Translations under genes and position numbers: made by a program
Notes under the pieces: model-generated
Database searches by the model: none
Told to the model about the DNA's origin: nothing
Seen by the model: only the letters and a program-made list of their open reading frames with translations
DNA from: Symsagittifera roscoffensis
Lineage: Eukaryota > Xenacoelomorpha > Acoela > Convolutidae
Direction: 5' to 3'
Assembly: GCF_963678635.1 (NCBI RefSeq)
Contig: NC_087071.1
Span: 32,848,141-32,912,140, forward strand
Length of the DNA stretch: 64,000 nucleotides
Shown: piece after piece, positions 1-9,321 of the stretch
Numbering within the stretch: position 1 is the stretch's first letter
Layout of the letters: each line of letters starts with the position of its first letter

Positions 1-1015
1 GTTCAAGGTTCTGTTATCCGTTCCGTTCTCGGAGTTCTCTTTGTGTACTCACGAGTGAAGTTTTTTCCCATTTTTCAATCGGCGAGAAAAATTAAGGCGC
101 TGCACTGTGTTTTTGCATGGCTTAAGCTCAATCAATAGTGAAGAGAGAAAAAACAATAACTAGATCACCAGACTGCTAAAATTGTTTGTTAAAAAATGAT
201 CAAAGAAGATCCAGAAAAATCAAAATACGAAAATTTTGTCCCATATAGGGAAATGCAGTTATGATGCATTAACTTGATAGGTGTGCAACCATACTAGAGA
301 AAATAAAACGACTCGTAACATTCAGCAAAGAGCGAATGAAACTGCGCACTTTGTTAGTTACCGTTTCAGCTGACTATATGAGACAAAACTAGCCCTTGCA
401 TAAGGCTATTAATTGAGAAAAACCTAAGAAAAAAGGAAATCAATCTCACACCAGCGGTGTAAAAAGAGGACGTTCTACAGCAAATATTGTGTCTAAAAAA
501 ACAAGGTCGTTCCCAGTTAAAGAAGAAAAAGGAACTGAGAAGAAGAACAGATCCTGAAAGCGAGAGAGTTCCGAAATCAAATTTTGGAAGCTAGTGCTTT
601 TCATTGACCGTAAAATTGTGACAATTCAGGGGGAAGACAAAAACAAATTATGAGTAGGTTTTATCAATAATCTACTCATAATAGGTTTTGTCAACATTTA
701 GGTTTTATCAACATGTACTTACAAATAATCGAAAAAAATTAAACAGAGAAAAAACTACAAAGTTTGCTAATGCTGTAGCAACAACTAATTACAACATGAA
801 CTGTCTTTGTGGGGCTTGGTTATTAATGGACAATGTTGTAGACAGCAAAACATGCTGTTGTTTTCGGTTTCTACAATTTACCAAAAAAAACACCAAAATA
901 TGCACAGACGATGCGATTTCTTGGAGGTTCTAAACACTCCTCCAAACACACATGATACTTATTCTTGTATCTGATAAGGAGACTGAAACTTTCAAAATGC
1001 AAACTAAAATGATTA
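1..1015. other. AT-rich stretch without recognisable gene
   Basis: All frames are broken by frequent stops. The only internal structure I see is a short motif, TAGGTTTTATCAA with variants, repeated between about 655 and 715. The 81-codon open frame at 688-933 has no recognisable motif and low-complexity composition, so I do not call it a gene. The stretch may be the decayed upstream part of the LINE copy that becomes readable just downstream. Confidence 0.5.
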
Positions 1016-1019
1016 CCTT

Positions 1020-2060
1020 AGCACTGATATTGATGAATTTCCAATTAAAGATTTATTCGAAAAGAAAGAAGTCTTCACCCGAAAAGTCTTTTCAGTCATT
1101 ATCTAAAACAGTAATTTAGATCAGCAAGATCAACTTCTCATTGGATGATTAGATAACTTTCCATATCAAAAACTTTAGTTTGATTTTTTAACCGAAAGGT
1201 AGTTTAATTTCAACGAAATCAAGATGGAAAATACAACCTTCGTAAGTTTCAGTGTTTACGAACTGTACTTGAGTGAAATCCGACCTAACCTGAACACGTC
1301 AAAATTTCGGGGTTAGGACGTTCTCCTGCTAATCTTGCTTCAAAAGACAAGCTCTTTTAAACTACTTTGGCAAAACAACATAATTGTCAGAAAACAATCA
1401 GAATATCTCAAAAGTAGCAGTATCATTTTTCTATGTGACAAACGAAATGAAAAAAAGTTTCCACCGGCGTCACTGTTAAAATTTATGAGTTGAATTTTTG
1501 AAAAATATACTCAGCTTTATATGAGTATACTGCCAAACTGATTAAAAATGTTAACACGGATTTGAAAAAAATCTTCAGTCAAAAATTGTTTTGAAAATCA
1601 TAGTTGAGGCGATTCACAGGAACTCATAATCATCATAATTTTCTCAGTAAAATTAGTGAAATTGGAGTTTGTGGATGTTTTTAAAAATAATTATCAATTT
1701 CAAACAGTAAGCAAAAGGTAGGAGCAAATAACAACTACTCCAAAAACTTAGATGTTGCTAGTGGAGTTTCTCAAAGATCTCAACTTGGTCCTCTGTTTTT
1801 CTGCGTCCTGATGAATGATTTGCCTGAGGTGTTGAAATTTTGCTAGCCATATAAGTTTGCTGACAGCTCTAAACTTCTAGCAACGGAAAAAAAAACTTTT
1901 TTTTTCCAAAGTATTATAGATGCTGAGTAAACTTCGACAAAATGAAAAGCAAAATACGTTAACGGCGGAAAAATGCGCAAAAATTGGAAAAATATTTTTG
2001 ACGCAAATGCTTGTCGGGATAATTGTTTTGAAAGATTGATCATGATTTGCGTATCGATTC
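1020..2060 (+). pseudogene. Decayed CR1-like LINE reverse transcriptase, copy 1
   Basis: Translated in pieces, this stretch resembles the RT of CR1/L2-type non-LTR retrotransposons. Around 1,215-1,320 an N-terminal RT segment can be read (FNFNEIKME, then YLSEIRPNL). From about 1,695 a longer in-frame block reads KVGANNNYSKNLDVASGVSQ, then LGPLFF, MNDLPEVL and KFAD. These match the family's SGVPQGS..GPLLF..INDLP (motif B) and FADD (motif C) signatures. The second catalytic Asp is Ser here (FADS), and a TAG interrupts the frame after KFC at about 1,843. Several frameshifts separate the pieces, so the copy cannot encode a working enzyme. Homology to the copies at 2.9, 3.6 and 7.8 kb continues at DNA level between the coding pieces. 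The family assignment comes from motif recognition only; the exact clade is not settled. Confidence 0.72.
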
Positions 2061-2099
2061 AAGTTTATTGATAGCGAACAAAACGTTTAAACATTTTCG

Positions 2100-2930
2100 T
2101 AGAAACGTCGAGTACCAGGTTTATACATGCATATACAAATAGCTGATTTTGCTGGTGTGAGCTTTTGTTTTAATACGTCCAGGTCTCTTGAAAAACAATT
2201 TAGCAAAGCTTGAATTATTTCAATACAAGGTTTTAAAATGGGTTGCTGCAATTAAATCTGAAAATTATGAACAACTAAGTCAGGATAATTAATTGTGAAT
2301 CGATATCTTAGTTTTTGGAAAAAGACTGAATTTTTTTTCAAAAAAACTGGAAGTTGTTCATTGTGAAATTATGCACACGGGACCATTTTATCTAACAAAT
2401 TGCTATTGAATTTCTATAAATTGGACACTATTCTGTTGGGCGGAGTAGAACAATTTAATCATCCGATGTGAAATATTGAAGACAAAAAACGACGCTGAGG
2501 AGTGTGACAACTTTCCTCAACTGTATTTGTTTTTATACTTTCCCACCAGAACAGTAAATTTTTACAGCTGGTGAAAATGGCAGAGCCGGATAAAATTGGT
2601 GATTGCTTGGAATAAAAAATGAGACAGAGCGAAAAAGCTTAGATCACTTCCAGACTAATTTAATGTTGCCCGCAAGTGTCTTCAAATTTGATTTTAAAAA
2701 AATAAATAAATGTGGCAATTTTTTTCCACCTATTTACTTAAAATTACATTGCCTTATTTCAAGAAACTCCTATGTTTTTTTGAAACTATGTCATAGTTTT
2801 TTTGAAACTATGAAGGATTGTTGTAGTTAACATGACATTTTTTGACGTTTTGCTGATGTTAGTTTTTCACTCTACTTGTTTTGATAAACTTATAGTAACT
2901 TCGGTTATCAGGATAGGATGATTCCCGACG
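2100..2930 (+). repeat. 3' flank of the CR1-like unit (block C), diverged copy
   Basis: This block begins at about 2,107 with GTCGAGTACCAGGTTTATA. It shares lines with the stretches starting near 4,618, 8,158 and 18,097, including GAACAGTAAATTTTTACA and a downstream GATTGCTTGG...GACAGAGCGAAAAAGCTTAGATCAC. In this copy a 75-codon open frame remains (2,603-2,830), but the sister copies are broken at the same place. It is probably the decayed C-terminal RT region or 3' UTR of the LINE. It is more diverged from the other three copies than they are from each other. Confidence 0.55.
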
Positions 2931-2934
2931 GAAA

Positions 2935-3545
2935 GCCTACACAGATTTGTGGAAGATCGTTTAGTCCAAAATTGTTTTGAAAAGTATATCTGAGGCAATT
3001 GATAGTAACTGAAAAAGCGAATTTTCCACTTTTAAATCGTAGGTAATTGATAATGGGTAATGACTTTTCCTAGGTTGATGGATGTTTTTTAAAAGTATTT
3101 AACAATTAATTTCTCACAAACAGAAAGCAAAGTGTAGGAGCAGATAATAACTACTCCAAAAACTTAGTTATTGCTAGTGGAGTTTCTCACGGATCTGTGC
3201 TTGATTCTCTGTTTTTAAGCAACCTCCTCAAATTTTATTTGCCTGATGTGTTGAATTTCTGCGACCCATATATTTCCGCTGACGACTTGAAACTTCCAGC
3301 AACAGAAAACACTGATAATTTTACCAAAACGACAGAGATGCAGTGAAAACTTCAACAAAATGAAAAAAATCCAATAATGACGGACAAGTGCATTGAAATC
3401 GGAAACAATAAAAAAAAATTTATCGACAAAATTCAATCGGCAAAAATAAAAAAATTGAAAAAACCTTTAACGACGTAGATGTGCAAAAAAAGGAAACAAG
3501 GGGGAAAAAGGATCACACGCAAAGAGGAGAAACGTTAAACAAGTA
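2935..3545 (+). pseudogene. Decayed CR1-like LINE reverse transcriptase, copy 2
   Basis: The stretch starts with HRFVEDRLVQN at about 2,940, resembling the QHGFR..RS segment of CR1-like RTs. It resumes at about 3,110-3,305 with SVGADNNYSKNLVIASGVSHGSVL and, in the same frame, LPDVLNFCDPYISADDLKL. The two Asp of the catalytic xADD motif (at about 3,280-3,290) survive here, unlike in the other copies. Downstream a TDKC segment at about 3,380 fits the family's conserved Lys-Cys region after motif C. Stops and frameshifts on both sides show it is inactive. A 73-codon reading frame on the opposite strand (3,215-3,436) is a shadow of this region. Confidence 0.7.
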
Positions 3546-3569
3546 CTATAAGAAATCTTAGAGAATTCA

Positions 3570-4560
3570 AACGAAGTTTATTTTCAACGGGACCAATGTT
3601 GAAAAAACTACCTTGATAAGCTTCAGTGCTTAGAGTTGAACTTAAATGATATCATACTCAACCTGGGCACGACAAAATTGAGAGATATGGACATTCCCCC
3701 GCCAAGCATGCTTCAAAAGACAATCCAATTGTCACCTTTTTTTACAGTGTCTTGTCAAAAACATCAGGAGCGTGAGAAAAGTTCGAGATCTCTGAAAAAT
3801 AGAAAAATCATTTTTCCAAGTGACAAACGAAATGTTGAAAATTAGCCACCGGTGTCACTGTTAAGTTTTTTGAGTTACATTTTGAGTTACAGAAATTCAA
3901 CACGGATTTGTGAAAAACCATTCAGTCCAAACTTAATTTGAAATCATATTTGAGGTAATTGATAGGAACTCAAAAAATCATTTTTGGACTTTCAATAGAA
4001 ATTTTTCGGAGATATTTGATAAAGTTCTTCATTATGATTTCCTTATAAATTTATTAAAATTGGAGTTAGTGGATGTTTTTAGAAATAAATAACGGTTTAT
4101 CACAAACAGAAAGCAAAATTTGGGATCAGATATCAACTACTCCAAAAACTTTGATGGTGCTAGTGGAGTTTCTCACAGATCTCTGGTTAGGGATCTCTAT
4201 TTTTTCACCCTCCGTATAAATGATTTGCCTGAGGTGTTGAATTTCTGCAACCCATAATGTTCGCTGAAGACTTGACACTTATAGCAATCGAAAAAAAATT
4301 GATTGTTTTCAGAAGAACATGTATGCAGTCAAAATTTTGACAAAACAAAAAAATCCATCAACGACGGACAAGTGCGGTTAAATTGGAGACCAGATTTGAT
4401 CAAAAAGAGTAAATCGATAAAAGGAAAAAAATCCATAAACGACAGACAACGAAAACAAAGGAAATAATTGCGATCATTAGCAAAGAGTAGAAACCTTAAG
4501 CAATTCGAATGTGATTTAAAGACCTCGGAAGGCTTGTCTTGAGAAATTTATCAGGGTTTT
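3570..4560 (+). pseudogene. Decayed CR1-like LINE reverse transcriptase, copy 3
   Basis: This copy starts again at the N-terminal RT region, directly after copy 2. A 69-codon frame at 3,636-3,845 reads DIPPPSMLQKT and ends KIIFPSDKRNVEN, followed past a stop by PPVSLLSFLS. This matches the D.IPP.LL..., K..PIFKKGD and NYRPVSLL signatures of CR1-like RTs. The motif B block is at about 4,148-4,250 (GASGVSHRS, then INDLPEVLNFCNP). A one-base shift precedes the FAED that replaces FADD, at about 4,258-4,270. The 3' end (CGATCATTAGCAAAGAGTAG onward) is nearly identical to that of copy 4, so copies 3 and 4 were duplicated recently relative to copies 1 and 2. Confidence 0.72.
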
Positions 4561-4609
4561 TTCGAGTCAATTCAAATTATTGAAATTAAACATGATATTC
4601 AGATGCGTT

Positions 4610-5300
4610 CGTACAATCGTCGAGTACCAGGTTTATAAGGACATATATTAACCGTTGATTTTGTTGGTTTGAGTTTTTGATTTAATACGCTCAGGCCTCC
4701 CAAAAAAAACTTGAAAAATTCCAAAATAAAGCTACTGGAACTAAATTTGAAGATTTTGAAACTAGGCAATGTCTGAGTTTGTGCACTGATCCTTAAAGTC
4801 AGCGTTTCGCTCTGTGGAAACTAGTTTCACACCAGAACAGTAAATTTTTACAACTGGCGAAAAATGGCAGATCCGGATTAAATTGGTGATTGCTTGGGAA
4901 TAAAAAAGTGAGACAAAGCGAAAAAGCTTAGATCACTCTTAGTCTAATTTGAAAATGTCCAAAATTATCTTTAAATTTGATTTTGAGAGAAAAAAACTAA
5001 TGTTGCGTTTTTTTCCACTTTCCTTTACGCTTACTAAATTCAACAAATTCCTAGGTTCTTTTTGAAATTATGAAAGACTGGTAAGGTTACTTCAGTTATC
5101 ATAATAATTTCTGATGTTCTTGCTCAGGTAAGTTCTTCATCCTAATTGTTGCGATGAACTCAAAATAACTTCGTTTATCATAATAAATTCTGACGATCTT
5201 GACTAGGGTATTTCGCTATCCTAATTGTTGTGATAAACTTATACTAATGTTACAGAAGTGTAATGATTGATACAGTGCCTGTTTTTTAACCGCCCTTTAG
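4610..5300 (+). repeat. Block C: 3' flank of the CR1-like unit
   Basis: This block is closely similar to 8,150-8,850 and 18,090-18,780. Shared lines include GTCGAGTACCAGGTTTATAA, AACTAGTTTCACACCAGAAC and TACAGAAGTGTAATGATTGA. Two internal near-copies of an approximately 65-bp segment lie at about 5,090-5,230 (CTAATTGTTG[CT]GATGAACT-type repeats). No coding frame survives. Confidence 0.6.
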
Positions 5301-5770
5301 GGAATTTTAGAGACTGGTCTGCCAAGTGGGAGGAAGGAGGAAATAAGAACTGACTTGAAAAGTCTGATGGTACACCGCTGGACCTGCTGCACTCTTGTGA
5401 GGTTGTTCTTGGCTTTCGATATATAGTTAGATTTTAAAATTATATTTCATTATTTGTTATTGTCGAACTAAAAAAATCATATTAACCGCTTAACATTGGT
5501 TAAGTTCATTCCCCTAAAGTCTTGTCAAGTTCCATTTTGTTACCATTACCCTTCGCCAGGATGACCAAAAACAACAGAAAATGTACTAGGAAAGAGTGCT
5601 TAAAACTTTTAAGACCGATCAGTTGGATTGGATGCGATTGTTTTCCAGTTGGTGTGATGTCAGTTGGGTAAATATTTCTGTCAGTTGGTGTGCTATCAGT
5701 TGTGTTGATAGAAATTGTATTGATGAAGCAACAATAGGTAATGTTTAAGTGCTCGCCAATTATGTAAAAA
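5300..5770 (+). repeat. Block D linker of the ~3.5-kb composite unit
   Basis: This block recurs at about 8,850-9,320, 12,390-12,845, 14,970-15,505 and 18,780-19,245. It carries CCGCTTAACATTGGTTAAGT, AAGTTCCATTTTGTTACCAT and a short internal repeat built on CAGTTGGTGTGAT. The starts of the first three copies are spaced 3,551 and 3,523 bp apart, which gives the composite period. No gene is visible. Confidence 0.65.
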
Positions 5771-5771
5771 C

Positions 5772-7340
5772 AGCCCTCTCAATGATCCGATTACTCAAGG
5801 GACAACCAAAAGACTCGCGTGCTCCGTTGGTTGAAAGTCTGTCGGACAGAAAGTGGCACCTTGCACAATGCTGATGATACATAACAATGTTTCTAACGTC
5901 TTTTTGTGTTTTTAGAGCAATCGAAAAAAAAATGAATACACACAAACCACAAACATGAGCGATAATAAACCAACTCAGTGGTACTAGGGAAAGTAGAAGG
6001 GAGGGATAAGGCTTGCTGCTTCGGTTGGGACTTCAATTAGGCTGTTAAATTTGCGAACAGATTCCGAGATGGTTGTCATGGCTTTCTTGCCTTTTCAGTT
6101 CAGAGAGATGCTCTAGGCATTCTAAAGTGCTCTTGTAAAGCTGAGATTACCTTCTACTCAGACTTTTTTCTGTATTAGAGCCATGATACCTCGACAGGAC
6201 CGATCAATTTTGCAGAGACGGTTTGATGCTCGTTCCATGGGCATTAGGTGAGCAACTCTTGGGGGACGAAATTATGAAATCTTCCCTAGCATTAGTGCTA
6301 GGTACCTTTGTACCCTGGTACATCCAGCCGCTGAAGCGGAAGTGCAACAAATGACGAAAAATACTTCGTAGATGATGGATATCTTTTTCAACTTTTAGCT
6401 TTTGAGGTTTAGGGCACGACCGGTCCCAGCACGGAGATTTTTTGTGCAAATTTTGTATGATTCTAAGCATTTTACGGAGGAACCCAGGGCAGGCAGCTTT
6501 TTAAAACAAAAATTCAAAACTTCGGATGCAAAACTGCTCCTTTTTTAGAACATAACTATCAAAATTTGTTGTCTAAGCACGCTCACCGAGCCGAAATTGA
6601 CGCTCAAATCCAGAAAAAAATTGATTGGTTTCTTGGTTTCCAAGGCGAAAATTTTCTTTCCAAGAGTGTTTCCAGATAAAATACTTCTACAAGTTCCTAA
6701 AGATTTTATTAGTAATTGAATGGCAGTGTAGAACTCCATGTTCTGAAACCTTTTACTGAGTTGATAAACCTCATTGGTTCGGAAAAAAGACTGAAACACC
6801 AAGACCATTTTTTTGTCTCAAAGCTTATCGCTATCATTAAGATAGACGGAGGTGTGAGATCAATTAACTTAGGCAACACGCTAAGATGCAGCTTGTCTAA
6901 TTATGCTGCATGCAATTCTAGCGAAAATTTTTCTTCGGAAACCTACAATTTGCATGTGGCACTAAACGACGTGTAGAAGCAGGTGCTCACTCGTTTCGAA
7001 GCCAAACTGAGCGCGACGACAAAATAAAAACCATTATTTTTTCAAAACTAGACGAACGTAAAAAGATTGAACATTATGCAAAACTTTTTTGGTTCCCCAT
7101 GGTTGAACATCATCCTGTGGAAATTGTACAATCAAAACGATTGAACCATTATTTCGGAGTCGCGAAAGGACTTCAGTTTGGCTCTTAAAATTGCGAACAG
7201 CCCGAGACAGTTGTCATAGCTTTTCTTGCCTCATAAATGTAGAGAGATGATCTAGGCATTCTAGTCTGAATGCGCTGAGAAAGCAGAGTCTATCTTCTGC
7301 TCAAATTCCCTGTGTATAAAAGACACAAAAATTACCTAAG
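5772..7340 (+). pseudogene. Decayed LVPW-type retroelement, copy U1 (internal deletion)
   Basis: Readable fragments, in order, are as follows. At 6,170-6,360 there is a C-terminal segment ending PLKRKCNK, with the FVDDGYLF block next to it. At 6,430-6,520 lies FTEEPRAGSFLKQK in broken frames. At 6,716-6,976 is an N-terminal RT segment with FTELINLIGSEKR and IDGGVRSINLGNTLRCSLSN, comparable to family RTs that read DGG.RPI.LGNT.RR..SK. Then, after a deletion, comes the late segment KKIEHYAKLFWFPMVEHH at about 7,055-7,120. The YLDD and GVSSARLL blocks found in copies U2 and U4 are missing. The deletion junction (ACTAGACG|AACGTAAA at 7,051) is shared exactly with U3. The family identity rests on motif recall, not on a search. 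Confidence 0.65.
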
Positions 7341-7344
7341 CAAC

Positions 7345-7770
7345 AATAGGTAATGTTTAAATGCCAGCCAATTATTTAAAAACAGCCCTCTCAAAGATCC
7401 GATTACTCAAGAGACAACCAAAAGACTCGCGTGCTCAGTTGGTTCGAAATCTGTCGGACAAAAAGTGGCACCCTGCACAATGCTGATGAAACATAACATT
7501 GTTTCTAACGTCTTTCTGTGTTTTTGGAGCAATCGAAAAAAAATGAACACACACAAACCACAAACGTGAGCGAGAATAAACCAACTCAGTAGTAAGAGGG
7601 GAAGTAGAAGGGAGGGATAAGGCTTGCTGCCTCGGTTGGGACTTCAATTAGGCTGTAAAACTTGCGAACAGACCCCGAGATGGTTGACATGGCTTTCTTG
7701 CCTTACCAGTGCAGAGAGATGCTCTAGGCATTCTAGAATGCTCTTGTAAAGCTGAGATTATCTACTTATT
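7345..7770 (+). repeat. Truncated block E fused to CR1-like copy 4
   Basis: This repeats the sequence of 5,735-6,150 (GCAACAATAGGTAATGTTTAA through GAGATGCTCTAGGCATTC and CTTGTAAAGCTGAGATTA). It breaks off at about 7,768, where the sequence jumps into the middle of a CR1-like RT. The join looks like a breakpoint of unequal exchange or a deletion. Confidence 0.6.
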
Positions 7771-8110
7771 TTGATGGTGCTAGTGGAGTTTCTCACGGGT
7801 CTCTGGTTAGGGATATCTATTTTTTCAACCTTCGTATAAATGATTTGCCTGAGGTGTTGAATTTCTGCAACCCATCATGTTCGCTGAATACTTGAAACTT
7901 ATAGCAATCGAAAATAAATTGATTGTTTCAGAAGAGCATGTATGCAGTCAAAGTTTCGACGAAAAAAAATCCATTAACGACAAACAACGAAAACAAAGGA
8001 AACAATTGCGATCATTAGCAAAGAGTAGAAACCTTAAGCAATTCGAATGTGATTTAAAGACCTCGGAAGGTTTGTCTTGAGAAATTTATCAAGGTTTTTT
8101 TCAAGTCGAT
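7770..8110 (+). pseudogene. Decayed CR1-like LINE reverse transcriptase, copy 4 (5'-truncated)
   Basis: The copy enters directly at motif B: GASGVSHGSLV, then INDLPEVLNFCNP at about 7,778-7,875. The same one-base shift seen in copy 3 precedes FAEY, which replaces the catalytic FADD. The 67-codon frame at 7,877-8,080 is the shifted continuation, not a separate gene. Near identity to copy 3 continues into the following block C, so the two were duplicated together with their 3' flank. Confidence 0.7.
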
Positions 8111-8149
8111 TCAAATTGTTGAATTAAAACATGATATTCAGATGCATTC

Positions 8150-8850
8150 GTACAAACGTCGAGTACCAGGTTTTTAAGGACATATATAAACCGTTGATTT
8201 TGTTGGTTTGAGTTTTTAATTTAATACGCCCAGGCCTCCCAAAAAAAAACTAGCAAAGCTTGAAAAATTCCAAAATAAAGCTACTGGAAAACAATTTTAA
8301 GATTTTGAAACTAGTCAATGTTTGAGTTTGTTCACTTTTCCTTAAAGTCAGCGTTTCGCTCATGTGGAAACTAGTTTCACACCAGAACAGTAATTTTTTT
8401 AGAACTGGCGAAAAATGGTAGATCCGGATTAAATTGGAGATTGCTTGGGATTAAAAAAGTGAGACAAAGCGAAAAAGCTTAGATCACTCTCAATCTATAT
8501 TGAAAATGTCCAAAATTGTCTTTAAATTTGATTTTGAGAGAAAAAAAAATAATTTTGCGTTTTTTTCCATTTTCTTTTACGCTTCCTAAATTCAACAAAC
8601 TCCTAGGTACTCTTTGAAATTATGAAGGACTGGTAAGGTTACTTCAGTTATCATAATATTTTCTGACGTTCTTGCTCAGGTAAGTTCTTCATCCTAATTG
8701 TTGTGATGAACTCAAAATAACTTCGTTTATCATAATAAATTCTGCGTTCTTGACTAGGATATTTCGCTATCCTAATTTTTGTGATAAACTTATACTTATA
8801 TTACAGAAGTGTAATGATTGATACAGTGCCTGTTTATTAACAGCCCTTTC
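8150..8850 (+). repeat. Block C, second close copy
   Basis: It is closely similar to 4,610-5,300 with scattered substitutions and 1-2 base indels. No gene is visible. Confidence 0.6.
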
Positions 8851-9320
8851 GGGATTTTTAAAAACTGGTCTGCCAAGTGGGAGGAAGGAGGAAATAAGAA
8901 CTGACTTAAAAAGTCTGATGGTACACCTCTGGACCTGCTGATCTCGTGTGAGGTTGTTCTTGGCTTTCAATATATAGTTGGATTTTAAAATTTTATTTCA
9001 TTATTTGTTAATTGTCGAACTACAAAAATCCTATTAACCGCTTAACATTGGTTAAGTTCATTCCCCTAAAGTCCTGTCAAGTTCCATTTTGTTACCATTA
9101 CCCTTCGCCAGGATGACCAAAAACAACAGAAAATGTAGTACGAAAGAGTGCTTAAAAATTTTAAGACCGATCAGTTGGATTGGATGCGATTGTTTTCCAG
9201 TTGGTGTGATGTCAGTTGGGTAAATATTTCTGTCAGTTGGTGTGATACCAGTTGTGTTGATTAAATGGTATTGATGAAGCAACAATAGGTAATGTTTAAG
9301 TGCTCGCCAATTATTTCAAA
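8850..9320 (+). repeat. Block D, second copy
   Basis: It is closely similar to 5,300-5,770. It includes the CAGTTGGTGTGAT-based internal repeat at about 9,195-9,260. Confidence 0.6.
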
Positions 9321-9321
9321 A

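Noticed and set aside
688-933. 81-codon open frame near the left edge
   Set aside because: No family motif, low-complexity composition and no splice context; consistent with chance in AT-rich DNA.
6204-6470. Minus-strand 88-codon frames recurring at 6.2 and 13.3 kb as a conserved gene
   Set aside because: They are antisense to the LVPW-type C-terminal segment, whose + strand reading matches a known family; recurrence reflects DNA duplication.
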